Below, in pieces: positions 7,701 through 16,992 of a stretch of DNA of 64,000 nucleotides. The translations under genes were made by a program, and so were the position numbers. Location: assembly GCA_016703965.1 (NCBI GenBank), contig JADJBB010000025.1:930001-994000 (forward strand). The letters run 5' to 3'. The stretch comes from Acidobacteriota bacterium. GTDB lineage: Bacteria; Acidobacteriota; Blastocatellia; Pyrinomonadales; Pyrinomonadaceae. The notes beneath the pieces are model-generated. The model did no database searches. It was not told the origin of the DNA and worked only from the letters and a program-made list of their open reading frames with translations. The stretch's first letter is position 1; each line of letters begins with the position of its first letter.

Positions 7701-9170
7701 ATGAACATCACAGAGATACAAGAGGGCCTGACATTTGACGACGTATTGCTCGTCCCGGCCTACTCCGAAGTTTTACCCGCTGAGGTCGATACGCGAACCA
7801 AATTCTCGCGAAACATCAGCCTGAACATACCGCTTTGCTCGTCAGCGATGGACACCGTGACCGAAGCTTCGCTTGCGATCGCCCTCGCTCAGCAGGGCGG
7901 GATCGGCGTCATTCACAAGAACTTCTCGATCGAGCAGCAAGCCGAAGAGGTCGATAAGGTCAAACGCAGCGAATCGGGAATGATCGTCGACCCCGTCACG
8001 ATCGGACATAGAAAGCTCGTCTCCGACGCACTCGTAATAATGGAACGCTTCAAGATCAGCGGCGTTCCTGTAGTCGATGATCAGGGCCTGCTTGTCGGCA
8101 TCATCACGAACCGCGACCTGCGATTCGAAACGCGATTCGACATTCCCGTGTCCGAAATAATGACGCCCCAGCCGCTCGTTACAGTTCCGGTCGGCACGAC
8201 GCTCGACGAGGCGAAGGTAAAGCTTCAGAAGCACAGGATCGAAAAGCTTCTGGTCGTGGATGAGAACGGACATTTGAAAGGCCTGATCACGGTCAAGGAT
8301 ATTCAAAAGGCGATCAACTTCCCTCTCGCCGCCAAGGACGAACTCGGCCGTTTGCGCTGTGCGGCGGCGATCGGTGCGACCGGCGATTTTCTCGAACGTG
8401 CGGCGGCGTTGGTGAACGCCCGCGTCGATGCGATCGTTGTAGATACGGCTCACGGGCACAGTTCGCGAGTGATCAATGCGGTAAAGAAAGTTAAGACAAA
8501 CTTCCCCTCGATCGAGCTCATCGCCGGCAATGTCGCGACGGCCGAAGCCACAAGAATGCTGATAGACGCCGGAGTTGACGCGGTAAAGATCGGCATCGGG
8601 CCGGGCTCCATCTGTACTACTCGAGTAGTCACAGGAGCCGGTGTGCCGCAGATCACCGCGATCAGCGAATGCGTCAACGCCGCCAAAGGCACCGGCGTTC
8701 CGATCATCGCTGACGGAGGCGTTAAGTTCTCAGGCGACGTTGCGAAAGCGATCGCTTCCGGTGCAGATTCCGTCATGATCGGCTCGCTTTTTGCGGGAAC
8801 CGAGGAAGCTCCCGGCGAGGTTATCCTGTTCCAGGGCCGTAATTTTAAGACTTATCGAGGTATGGGATCGATCGGGGCGATGAAAAAAGGCTCGAGCGAC
8901 CGCTACGCTCAGGAAGGTACCGTTTCAGACGCAAAATATGTTCCCGAAGGCATCGAAGGCCGCGTGGCATACAAAGGAACTGTCGCCGAAATGGTCACCC
9001 AACTTGTCGGCGGCCTGCGGTCGGGCATGGGCTACACCGGCTGCAAAGACATTGCCGAACTCCAGACCAACGCAACGTTCGTTCGTATAACGTCGGCAGG
9101 CCTGAGAGAATCGCACGTCCACGACGTAATCATTACGAAGGAAGCTCCAAATTACAGGATCGAATCCTAG
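7701..9170 (+). CDS. guaB: IMP dehydrogenase
   Basis: 489 residues, full length for the family. It oxidises IMP to XMP with NAD+, the committed step to GMP. The TIM-barrel catalytic domain is interrupted by a pair of CBS domains (about 95-205: 'RKLVSDALVIMERFKISGVPVVD', 'IEKLLVVDENGHLKGLIT'). The catalytic loop 'GIGPGSICTTRV' carries the active-site cysteine at residue 305. The flap and IMP-binding parts are intact ('GMGSIGAMKKGSSDRY', 'GYTGCKDIAEL'). The ATG at 7701 has a weak GAATAGAG site upstream. It is the only gene between the terminator of the upstream gene and a strongly folded intergenic region. Confidence 0.97.
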   Translation: MNITEIQEGLTFDDVLLVPAYSEVLPAEVDTRTKFSRNISLNIPLCSSAMDTVTEASLAIALAQQGGIGVIHKNFSIEQQAEEVDKVKRSESGMIVDPVTIGHRKLVSDALVIMERFKISGVPVVDDQGLLVGIITNRDLRFETRFDIPVSEIMTPQPLVTVPVGTTLDEAKVKLQKHRIEKLLVVDENGHLKGLITVKDIQKAINFPLAAKDELGRLRCAAAIGATGDFLERAAALVNARVDAIVVDTAHGHSSRVINAVKKVKTNFPSIELIAGNVATAEATRMLIDAGVDAVKIGIGPGSICTTRVVTGAGVPQITAISECVNAAKGTGVPIIADGGVKFSGDVAKAIASGADSVMIGSLFAGTEEAPGEVILFQGRNFKTYRGMGSIGAMKKGSSDRYAQEGTVSDAKYVPEGIEGRVAYKGTVAEMVTQLVGGLRSGMGYTGCKDIAELQTNATFVRITSAGLRESHVHDVIITKEAPNYRIES

Positions 9171-9280
9171 TCACCTTAAACTTTAGGAAATAGAACGCCC
9201 ATTTAGGGGATCGGGCGGATCAACACGGAGATGACCTCAAATCGGTGTAGATCAGTCCGATCCGCGTTCTATTCCAGCGA

Positions 9281-9313
9281 AAAAAAAAGCTGTTCGAAAT
9301 AAATTCGAACAGC
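9281..9313 (-). terminator. Rho-independent terminator, minus strand
   Basis: GCTGTTCGAA (9289-9298) pairs perfectly with TTCGAACAGC (9304-9313). Read on the minus strand the stem is followed by nine T. It can end transcripts of the tricorn-like protease gene or of a small RNA starting near 9431. Confidence 0.8.
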
Positions 9314-9338
9314 CAAGTTAAAGGAGTTATCCAAAGTA

Positions 9339-9431
9339 CCTTAATGTTCAAAAGCCGGCGGCCGCATGGCTTTTTCGGATGGTTGTGATCGTCTAAAACA
9401 CACCTATCTTTTCGGCTTTTGAACAGTAAGG
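9339..9431. repeat. Long inverted repeat, 19-bp arms with 55-bp loop
   Basis: Arms 9339-9357 and 9413-9431 share 18 of 19 positions, around TTCAAAAGCCG / CGGCTTTTGAA. The loop holds a further AAAAGCC...GGCTTTT pairing option. It lies between the protease stop and its terminator. Confidence 0.6.
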
Positions 9432-9484
9432 TGAATCGAGTTTAAGAGAACAAGCCTTCTGCGTATGTGCGGAAGCACACATTC

Positions 9485-12400
9485 CTAAGGTTTCCCAAGC
9501 ATTCTTCCCTTGTGATAGTCAGGATACGCCGGCCGCTTGTATTCCTTCGGCGGATTCTTCTTGATCTCAGCCAAAAGCCACTCCACCGCACGTTCGAGCT
9601 GCGGATCGCGTCCGGCACGCCAGGCTGCGGGGTCGTATTCGACCTCGATGTCAGGAGCGACGCCATTATTCTCAACTTCCCATTCTCCGTTCAGCCCGTA
9701 CACCGCTCCATTCGGAGCCGTTACCGAACCGCCGTCCATTAGCGTCGGAATTCTCGCCGAGGCGATCAGTCCGCCCCAGGTGCGTTTGCCGATCAACGCT
9801 CCCGTTTTCGCCTTTTTAAAGAACCACGGCATCGCATCGCCGCCTGAACCGGCCAATTCATTGATCAGCATAGCCTTCGGCCCGTAAATGCTGCCGGCCG
9901 GCACATTCCAATCCTTGCCCTCACGAAATGCAAGCTTGGCGAATTGTTGACGGTTCAGGTATTCGACTACGTAGTCCGCAAGCAGGCCGCCGCTGTTGAA
10001 CCGTTCGTCGATCACCGCTCCATGTTTATTGGTTTGGGCAAAAAAGTAGCGGTTAAAGCTAGTGTATCCGCCGCCGCCGGTATTTGGAATATAAACGTAC
10101 CCAAGTTTGCCGTCGCTGAGCTTTTCGACGGCCCGGCGATTGTCCTCGATCCATGCAAGGTTTCTCAGGCCGCCTTCATTTGCCGTCGGAATAATTGTCA
10201 CCTCTCGCGAACCGCTGCCGTCGGCATTCGGCCCGACCTTTATCAATACTTGCTTGCCGGCGGTGCTCTCAAACCTCTGGTAAATATTATCCGTCGCCTT
10301 CAGTTCCCTGCCGCCTACCGCAAGCAGATATTCACCAGCCTTTACATTGACGCCGGGAGCCGTCAGCGGAGCCCGAAGCTGCGGATTCCAGTTTTCGCCG
10401 TTGTAGACCCGGGCAAAACGATAGCGGCCATTCTCGATCTTGTAATCAGCTCCGAGCAGTCCGCCCGGAACTGTAGCCGCCCGTGGCCGGTCGCCGCCGT
10501 TGATGAACATGTGCCCGACCGAGATCTGATTCAGCATTTCGCGGAAGAGATAATTCAGATCGTCGCGATGCTGAACGGCCGCGAGATAAGGCTCATAAAG
10601 CTTCTTAGCCTTCTCGATGTCAAGGCCGTGCGTGTTCGGATCGTAGAGAAAATCGCGCTCACCACGCCAGATCTCGTTGAACATCTGCCGCCATTCGGCA
10701 CGCGGATCGATGAAAACCTCCATGTCAGAGGTTTTTACGATTCCTTCGCCAGGGCGTGCCGGGACGGTTGTCGAAACGAGATTCCATGACGGCCCCTGGC
10801 TGTAAAGCATCTTGTCGCCATTGTCGGAGACGACAAAACTGCCAACCCCGGTTTTAACCTCGTCGAGCTTGCGCTTTTCGATGTCGTATTTGTGGATCGT
10901 CAGCCCGGTGGCATTCGATGCCTGCGGTATCTCGGAAATGTAGAGCGTTCCAGCCTTGCCCGCATAAAGATTGTTGAAATTTCGGGTCGGGATCGCCGGG
11001 ATCGCGATCACCCGTTGATCGATACCGTCGGGATCAATGCGTGTTGCTTCAGGCTCTTTCTTCGCCGGCGGAGCAGCCGGAGCATCAGGCTTTTTCTCAG
11101 GTGCGATCTTTTCTTCATCACTCTCAGGAGCGAGCGGCGACGGCGTATCGTTTCTCAATACGATCGCGTAAACGCTACGCGACGTCTGCCGGTCAACCCC
11201 TGTGAGATCGGCAAAACTGATCGTCTGGGCCAAGTTTGTACTTGCCGTGAAGAAAATGTACTTGCCGCTTTTGTCAAAGACAATATACCGGGCGTCACCG
11301 AGCCCGTCTGTCACCTGGCTCGCCTGGCTTTTTTCGAGTGAATACAAATATACGGCTCGCAGACGATTATCGAGCTGCTTCACGTAGGTGATCCACTTGC
11401 TGTCGGGCGACCAGGATGGTGCAAGAACATCATCGAGTGTACCGTATGGATTGGTATCGACCTTCGTGTTCGTGCCTTTTTCGACATCGATGAACCAGAG
11501 GTTCATGTGATTATCGTTGTAAGCGAGCTTTTTGCTGTCGGGCGACCAAACAGGGTTCGAGTAGAATCCCGGAGCACTGCCAAGCGTCCATTTCTTAACC
11601 TCGCCCATTCCCGTCTGATCGCGAAGGTGAAGCATATATTCGCCTGACTCGTCCGAAAAATATGCTATCCATTTGCCATCGGGCGACCACGCGGGATCGC
11701 GTTCCATGACGTTGGGCGTGTTTGTCAGGTTGCGAGCATCGCCTTTATCTGCCGGGGCAGAAATGATCTCGCCGCGTGCCTCAAAAACTGCTCGAACGCC
11801 CGTTGGCGAAACCGCGGCATTTGAAATGCGGCTGCCGACCTTTTCGTAGCGTGTTCGCACGCCGGGAAAATCACCCGTCACACGAATATCAATCTTCTTA
11901 GGAGTTTTTGAACCGCCCTCGAGTGTAAAGATCGTTCCGAACTGCTCATAAACGATCGCACCCGCACCGGCCGAGGCGTATTTGATGTCAAGCCCCTTGT
12001 TATCGATGATCTGCTCTACTTTTTTTGTTTTCGTATCGAACGAGAATAACGAGACTATCCCGCCGACACGGTCTGAGAGAAAATAGACCTTGTCGCCGAC
12101 CCACATCGGGCATTTGTCGTTAGAATTGACGCGAGGCACTTTTTCTATGCTGGAATCTGCGAGTTTCGCGATCCAGATCGGCTGCGTCTGGCCGCCCTTG
12201 TAATATTTCCAGTCGCTTTGCCACTGTGTAAGCGGTTCATAGGCGACGGACTGGCCATCGGGCGAGAGCCAGCCGCGATTAGCCATTGGAAGCGGAACTT
12301 CGCTCGGCAAGCCGCCGCCGTCAACGCCGATCGTGAACAGACGCGTATAGTTCGAACTGCTGTTGCGGCTTGACGCAAACATCACGCTCTTGCCATCAGG

Positions 12401-12751
12401 CGTCCACCCGGAAACGACATCCTCCGAAGGATGATAGGTGAGCCGCTTCGGCACGCCGCCGGCGGAGGGAATTACGTAAACATCTGTGTTGCCGTCATAT
12501 TCGCCCGTGAATGCGATCTGTGTGCCGTCAGGTGAATAGTAGGGATCTATCTCGAGGCCGATGCCGGTCGTCAGACGCCGCGCATCGCCGCCGCTTCGCG
12601 GCACAGACCACAGATCACCGGCATAGGAAAAGGTTATCTCAGTTCGGCTGATCGCCGGGTCGCGAAAAAGGGTCGCTTGAGCAAAAGCTGAGATCGTTGA
12701 AATCGCGATCGCAGCGAACACAAAAATAGAACCACGAAATTGCTTGTGCAT
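9485..12751 (-). CDS. Tricorn-like S41 family protease
   Basis: 1,088 residues with a signal peptide (ending 'STISAFAQA'), so exported. Residues about 30-560 form WD40/PD40-like beta-propeller repeats ('YSPDGTQIAFTGEYDGNTDVYVIPSAGG', repeated SPDGK/SPDSK motifs). A Pro/Lys/Glu linker lies near 555-580. The C1 and PDZ-like parts precede an S41 protease core whose nucleophile is the Ser at about 968 in 'NELAGSGGDAMPW'. The archaeal tricorn protease trims peptides made by the proteasome; bacterial secreted relatives are thought to degrade peptides outside the cytoplasm. It is a single-gene unit with a terminator 170 bases downstream. Substrate unknown. Confidence 0.92.
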   Translation of the reverse strand: MHKQFRGSIFVFAAIAISTISAFAQATLFRDPAISRTEITFSYAGDLWSVPRSGGDARRLTTGIGLEIDPYYSPDGTQIAFTGEYDGNTDVYVIPSAGGVPKRLTYHPSEDVVSGWTPDGKSVMFASSRNSSSNYTRLFTIGVDGGGLPSEVPLPMANRGWLSPDGQSVAYEPLTQWQSDWKYYKGGQTQPIWIAKLADSSIEKVPRVNSNDKCPMWVGDKVYFLSDRVGGIVSLFSFDTKTKKVEQIIDNKGLDIKYASAGAGAIVYEQFGTIFTLEGGSKTPKKIDIRVTGDFPGVRTRYEKVGSRISNAAVSPTGVRAVFEARGEIISAPADKGDARNLTNTPNVMERDPAWSPDGKWIAYFSDESGEYMLHLRDQTGMGEVKKWTLGSAPGFYSNPVWSPDSKKLAYNDNHMNLWFIDVEKGTNTKVDTNPYGTLDDVLAPSWSPDSKWITYVKQLDNRLRAVYLYSLEKSQASQVTDGLGDARYIVFDKSGKYIFFTASTNLAQTISFADLTGVDRQTSRSVYAIVLRNDTPSPLAPESDEEKIAPEKKPDAPAAPPAKKEPEATRIDPDGIDQRVIAIPAIPTRNFNNLYAGKAGTLYISEIPQASNATGLTIHKYDIEKRKLDEVKTGVGSFVVSDNGDKMLYSQGPSWNLVSTTVPARPGEGIVKTSDMEVFIDPRAEWRQMFNEIWRGERDFLYDPNTHGLDIEKAKKLYEPYLAAVQHRDDLNYLFREMLNQISVGHMFINGGDRPRAATVPGGLLGADYKIENGRYRFARVYNGENWNPQLRAPLTAPGVNVKAGEYLLAVGGRELKATDNIYQRFESTAGKQVLIKVGPNADGSGSREVTIIPTANEGGLRNLAWIEDNRRAVEKLSDGKLGYVYIPNTGGGGYTSFNRYFFAQTNKHGAVIDERFNSGGLLADYVVEYLNRQQFAKLAFREGKDWNVPAGSIYGPKAMLINELAGSGGDAMPWFFKKAKTGALIGKRTWGGLIASARIPTLMDGGSVTAPNGAVYGLNGEWEVENNGVAPDIEVEYDPAAWRAGRDPQLERAVEWLLAEIKKNPPKEYKRPAYPDYHKGRMLGKP

Positions 12752-12850
12752 TTGTTAGTCTTCTCTCTTTAGATTACGAACTCTAGATGATACGTAATAT
12801 ATAGATTGAACGTTCCAAGTGCAATTCAAACGTCTATTAAAGCCGTTTGG

Positions 12851-14779
12851 TTAATCAAGTTCGCCTGCGGCTCGCTCCCATTCCTCGTAGAGTGCCTTGA
12901 TCTTTGTTTCGGTCTCAGTTAGCTTTTTGGTCTTCTCCGCGAGCTTTCCATAATCGGCCGAGATCTCAGGCGCAGCCATTTCCTCGGTCAATTTTGCTGC
13001 GGCTGCTTCGAGGCCCGGAATCTCGCCTTCGATCTGCGAGATGCGTTTTTCGAGCTGATTGATCTGATTCTTCGAGAGATTGCTAATTCTAGCGGTTGTC
13101 TCTGCTTTTGCCTGTGACGCTTCTGCAAGGGGCGAAGCGGCACGCGATGGAACCGGGACATCGCCTAGCTTTTTGCGATGGGCGTCGCGTTCCACCTTCC
13201 AGTCGTGATATTCGGTATAGTTTCCATCAAAATTCGCAACAGTGCCGTCGTTCTCAAAAGCCAGTATCTGATTCACGATCTTATCGAGGAAAAACCTATC
13301 GTGGCTGACGACGATGATCGTGCCGTCATATTCCTCAAGTGCATTCTCGAGTGATTCACGAGACGGGATATCGAGATGGTTTGTTGGCTCGTCGAGGATC
13401 AGGACGTTCTTTTGGGAATAAATAAGTTTCGCGAGCGCAAGCCTTCCCTTTTCGCCTCCTGAGAGTGCCGAAACTGGCTTGAAAACATCCTCGCCCATGA
13501 ACAGGAATTTTGCGAGAAATCCGCGAAGCGTTCCATTATCCGCCATCGGAGCAACGCGGCGAAGTTCCTGCACGACCTCGTTTCGCGGTTCCAGGCCTTC
13601 CAGGTTCTGCGAATAATAGCCGATATTTGTTTTCGTACCCCAGTGGATCTTACCGTCCAGTTCGCGGATATTACCAAGCAGCGTTTTTATTAAAGTCGAT
13701 TTCCCGGTTCCGTTGCCGCCGATAATGCCAAGAGCATCGCCGCGATGGATCGAGAAATTCAACTTCTTCGCAAGTACATTTGTATCGTAGCCGATCGTCA
13801 GATCCTCTGCCGTGAGTACGTTATTCCCGGTCCGCTCGACCTGCTTCAGACCGAAATTGCCGCCCGATTTCTCGCTGGTCACGGCCTCGATCCGTTCCAT
13901 CTTGGCGAGCAGGGTGCGGCGTGATTTAGCCTGCTTAGTTTTCTGGCCTTCAAGATTGCGGCGGATGAATTCCTGCGTTTTGTTGATCAGTGCCTGTTGA
14001 TTCTCGTACTCGCGAAGCTGCTGTTCACGGCGCAGCTCGCGATCTTCGAGGTATTTTGAGTAGTTGCCTTTGTAGGTGATCGCCTGGCCGCGGTCCATTT
14101 CAACGATACGGTTCGTAATTCGGTCAAGGAAGTATCGGTCATGGCTGATGACCACGTACGCCTTATCGATCTCTTTCAGGAAGTTCTCTAGCCATTCTAC
14201 TGCTTCAACATCGAGGTGATTTGTGGGCTCGTCCAGCAACAGAACGTCCGCCGAAGAGAGCAGGAGACGAACCATTCCCAGCCGGTTCTTCTGTCCGCCG
14301 GAGAGCGATCTTACATCCTCGAACCATTTGTCCGTAGGAAATCCCATACCGAGCAAAACAGCCTCGGCTTTTGCCGCGTACGAAAATCCGTCCGCGTGTT
14401 CAAATGCGGTTTGAAGATCAGCATAGCGGTCCAGGACAGCCTCCGAATGGTCGGTTTCCATCTGCTTTTCGAGCAGACGCATCTCGGCCTCCATGTCGTG
14501 AATTTCCTTGAACGCCGAAAGCGCTGCAGTGTGAACTGTCTCTGCCTCGCCGAAATCGACGTGCTGGTCGAGCAGCCCCAGCTTGAGGCCGTTCATCTTG
14601 ATCACATCGCCTTCATCGGCAGCTTCCTGGCCCGTGATGATTCGGAAAACCGTAGTCTTGCCGGCACCATTTCTACCGACGAGGCCGACTTTTTCGTTCG
14701 GGTTGACCTGAAACGAGACGCCCTTGAGTATCTCGGTTCCGCCGTATGATTTTGTTACGTCTGAAAGTCTGAAAAGCAT
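12851..14779 (-). CDS. ABC-F family ATPase
   Basis: 642 residues with two ABC domains and no membrane segments. Domain 1 has Walker A GRNGAGKTT (about 36-44) and signature 'SLSGGQKNRLGM'; domain 2 has GGNGTGKST and 'ALSGGEKGRLALAKL'. Both Walker B/H-loop motifs 'LLLDEPTNHLDVEAVEW' and 'LILDEPTNHLDIP' are intact. The inter-domain linker is charged and helical, and a C-terminal coiled coil (about 575-640) is present. These features fit ABC-F translation factors, which act on the ribosome rather than in transport. The subtype (Uup, EttA-like or resistance factor) cannot be fixed; the C-terminal coiled coil favours a Uup/YdiF-like protein. Confidence 0.92.
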   Translation of the reverse strand: MLFRLSDVTKSYGGTEILKGVSFQVNPNEKVGLVGRNGAGKTTVFRIITGQEAADEGDVIKMNGLKLGLLDQHVDFGEAETVHTAALSAFKEIHDMEAEMRLLEKQMETDHSEAVLDRYADLQTAFEHADGFSYAAKAEAVLLGMGFPTDKWFEDVRSLSGGQKNRLGMVRLLLSSADVLLLDEPTNHLDVEAVEWLENFLKEIDKAYVVISHDRYFLDRITNRIVEMDRGQAITYKGNYSKYLEDRELRREQQLREYENQQALINKTQEFIRRNLEGQKTKQAKSRRTLLAKMERIEAVTSEKSGGNFGLKQVERTGNNVLTAEDLTIGYDTNVLAKKLNFSIHRGDALGIIGGNGTGKSTLIKTLLGNIRELDGKIHWGTKTNIGYYSQNLEGLEPRNEVVQELRRVAPMADNGTLRGFLAKFLFMGEDVFKPVSALSGGEKGRLALAKLIYSQKNVLILDEPTNHLDIPSRESLENALEEYDGTIIVVSHDRFFLDKIVNQILAFENDGTVANFDGNYTEYHDWKVERDAHRKKLGDVPVPSRAASPLAEASQAKAETTARISNLSKNQINQLEKRISQIEGEIPGLEAAAAKLTEEMAAPEISADYGKLAEKTKKLTETETKIKALYEEWERAAGELD

Positions 14780-14786
14780 AAAAATA

Positions 14787-14854
14787 GTAGCCGGTTGTCA
14801 GTGGTCAGTGGTCAGTGGGAGGCCTCGTGACGACTAACGTTGACAACCGACTAC
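14787..14854. repeat. Short inverted repeat with direct TCAGTGG units
   Basis: GTAGCCGGTTGTCA (14787-14800) pairs with TGACAACCGACTAC (14841-14854) with one mismatch. Directly inside the left arm, GTCAGTG occurs three times in tandem. It looks like a REP-type element between two minus-strand genes. Confidence 0.55.
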
Positions 14855-14876
14855 TCCTGTCGATCATCTGCCAAGG

Positions 14877-16077
14877 CTATTTAGCCTTGTTGGTGTTTGC
14901 AGCAGCCGGTGCATTCGCCGCCGGTTTCGCCGCGTTAGCGTTTGCCGCAGGTTTCGCATTGGCGTTCGATGCAGCGTTCGCGTTCGCAGCGTTTGCATTC
15001 GTACTCGCCGTAGCTGTATTGGCATTCGCGTTAGCCGGAGCCGAAGATCCGGCCGGACGTGCTCCGCTCAGTTCATTCGGATTGTCAACGACCTTCTTGG
15101 CGAGGTTATTTACGATCTTCGCCTCATTCATAGCCATTGCCTGGTACGACGCTGCGAGAAGCTGTTTGCGGGAATCGACCAGATTCTGCTGGATCTGCGG
15201 GCGAACGTCAGGACTTTCGAGCGTCAAGGTTTCGTCTTTCTCGATACGTTCCTGAAGCTTGAAGATATAAGCCTTGCCGTTGAGCGGGATCGCATTCGTG
15301 ATCTTGCCAACTGCAAACGAAGAATTCATGAAAGCCGAAGCGATCTGCTCGCCGAAGTTTTGCTTGAGGCTCTCTTCGCTGATATAGCCGAGGTCACCGC
15401 CCTGCATTTTGCTGCCGTCCTCGCTGTATTCACGAGCCCCCCTGGCCGCTGTCCGAAGGATCGATAACGATCGCCGCGAGACGAACGCCACGCTTCTTGA
15501 CGAACATTTCAGGATTGCTGTTAAAGAAATCGGTGATCTCTTTGTCCTTCGGCGTCTCGATACGAGCCGTGACCTTGTCGATCAGCTTCTGAATAGCGAG
15601 TCCCTTCTTAATATTCTCGCGGAAAGATTTCTCATCAAGGCCCGCCTGCGTGAGCTGCTTGTCAAATTCCTCGACCGAAAGTCCGCTTGCCGTTTTACGC
15701 TTGTTGACCTCGCCCGTGATCTCTTCGTCACTCGGGACCATATTCTCCTTCTCGGCCTTCTGGAACATTACTTCCTGCTCGACCAGCGTTTGAAGGACCT
15801 GAAGGCGGGCACCTGCGAGTTCAAGCTGCGAGAGTTTGCTCTCCTGGCCCTGAGCCTGCTGCTTGACGCCGCGGTCAACTTCCTGCATGCTGATCGCCTT
15901 GCCATTGACCGTTGCGGCTACTTCTGCAGGATCGCCGCCGCCGACTGTTGTATTATTGCCCGTCGGTCCGCCACCGCAGGCCGTGAAAAACGCGGCAAGA
16001 ACTGCAATACCCGCGAGGTTAAGGATCCCTTTTCTGTTAATTTGCACGATTGCTTTTACTCCTTTCAACTTATCCAT
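14877..16077 (-). pseudogene. SurA/PpiC-like peptidyl-prolyl isomerase lipoprotein, frameshifted
   Basis: One gene read in two frames. The upstream part (15430-16077) has a lipoprotein signal with lipobox 'FFTAC', then a SurA-like N-terminal domain ('AATVNGKAISMQEVDRGVKQQAQ'), and stops right after the first parvulin strand ('GVRLAAIVIDPSDSGQG'). The second part (frame open 14877-15491) resumes with 'REYSEDGSKMQGGDLGYISEE', the core parvulin motif, and ends in a long Ala/Asn tail. Removing one G from the run of six at 15437-15442 joins the frames. Even then about 25 residues expected between the first strand and 'YSED' are missing, so there may be a real deletion. An intact version would be a periplasmic chaperone for outer-membrane proteins. 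Confidence 0.8.
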
Positions 16078-16181
16078 CTGTTTAACGTTACTTGACTAAG
16101 CCGTGTGGCTTTTGTTATATATCTTGTTTCGAGTTTTTACTTGAAACTCTTATACCTCGTAAATATCGAGAGGCAATTATT

Positions 16182-16376
16182 ATGGCAAAACGCTGCGACG
16201 TATGCGGGAAAGGCCCGCAGTTTGGAAATAACGTATCACACGCTAACAACAAGACCAGAAGGCGATTCAATCCGAATCTTCAACCGGTGCGTGTTCAACT
16301 TCCCGCCGGCGGAAACGGACGTATGAAAGTCTGTACCCGCTGCATTAAGTCCGGAAAAGTTATCAAAGCTGCTTAA
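16182..16376 (+). CDS. rpmB: 50S ribosomal protein L28
   Basis: 64 residues starting MAKRCDVCGKGPQFGNNVSH, the standard L28 start. The frame is open further upstream, but the ATG at 16182 with a GAGAGG site 12 bases before it gives the normal length. Two CxxC pairs (CDVC and CTRC) form the zinc-binding version of L28. 'NNKTRRRFNPNLQPVRV' is the rRNA-binding stretch. It is divergent from the broken PpiC gene and followed by its own terminator. Confidence 0.96.
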   Translation: MAKRCDVCGKGPQFGNNVSHANNKTRRRFNPNLQPVRVQLPAGGNGRMKVCTRCIKSGKVIKAA

Positions 16377-16414
16377 TTAGTCTCTATTTGAGATACAGCT
16401 AACTGTTTTGGTTG

Positions 16415-16448
16415 CCAAACGCTTGAATGATCAGGCGTTTGGTTTTTT
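16415..16448 (+). terminator. Rho-independent terminator of rpmB
   Basis: CCAAACGC (16415-16422) pairs with GCGTTTGG (16435-16442), followed by six T. Confidence 0.85.
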
Positions 16449-16497
16449 GTTTGTTCAGAGTTCTGAGCCCACACCCCGGAACGCAAAAGCATAGGCT

Positions 16498-16875
16498 CTA
16501 AACAACGGCGATACAATCGATCTCGACTTTAGCATCACGCGGCAGTCTAGCTGCCTGCACGGTCGCTCGCGCCGGTTTGTTGTCGCTGAAGTACTTACCG
16601 TAAACCTGATTCACAAGAGCAAAATCATCCATGCTCGCCAGAAAGATCGTTGCTTTCACGACATTTTCGAATCCAACACCAGCTGCGGTCAAAACTTCAC
16701 CAAGGTTCTTTAAGACCTGCTCAGTTTGCTCAGAAACGTCATCTGAGACGAATTCACCCGTCGCAGGGTCGATGGGTATCTGTCCAGAGCAGTAAACCAT
16801 CCCACCGGCCTTAACGGCCTGAGAATAAGGGCCGATCGCCCCCGGAGCCTTGTCTGTCGAAACGAACTCTTTCAT
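16498..16875 (-). CDS. ridA: RidA family enamine/imine deaminase
   Basis: 125 residues from the ATG at 16875 (MKEFVSTDKAPGAIGPYSQA); an upstream in-frame ATG at 16923 would add 16 residues not seen in the family. RidA (YjgF/YER057c/UK114) trimers hydrolyse reactive 2-aminoacrylate and other enamines made by PLP enzymes. The conserved arginine that binds the carboxylate lies in 'ARATVQAARLPRDAKVEID'; 'GPYSQAVKAGGMVYCSGQIP' is the family signature. It lies downstream of relA/spoT on the same strand, about 115 bases away, so it may be expressed separately. Confidence 0.95.
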   Translation of the reverse strand: MKEFVSTDKAPGAIGPYSQAVKAGGMVYCSGQIPIDPATGEFVSDDVSEQTEQVLKNLGEVLTAAGVGFENVVKATIFLASMDDFALVNQVYGKYFSDNKPARATVQAARLPRDAKVEIDCIAVV

Positions 16876-16992
16876 ACGTAAACTCGCTTTCTGATTACTC
16901 AAGCAAAACGCGAATTTTAGCAAATTTTCTGTGGAATTGAAAGTTGAGGAAGGCTATTGTCGGAACCGCCTGTGTAAGCCCGCGGTGCGGGC

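Larger units (their letters stand above)
9171..9484. other. Intergenic region with three stacked inverted repeats
   Basis: This 314-base gap between convergent genes holds no convincing reading frame. It contains a roughly 90-base imperfect hairpin (arms 9186-9198 and 9264-9275, with inner pairing GGATCGG/CCGATCC), a minus-strand terminator (9281-9313), and a second long inverted repeat (9339-9357 with 9413-9431). Confidence 0.6.

Noticed and set aside
9339..9400. 14-residue peptide (MFKSRRPHGFFGWL) as a leader for the guaB region
   Set aside because: The AAGGAG is too far from its ATG, it lies inside an inverted repeat arm, and no downstream gene on that strand would be regulated.
9944..10789. 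281-residue plus-strand frame opposite the tricorn-like protease
   Set aside because: Antisense of conserved protease sequence; no start signal or family features.
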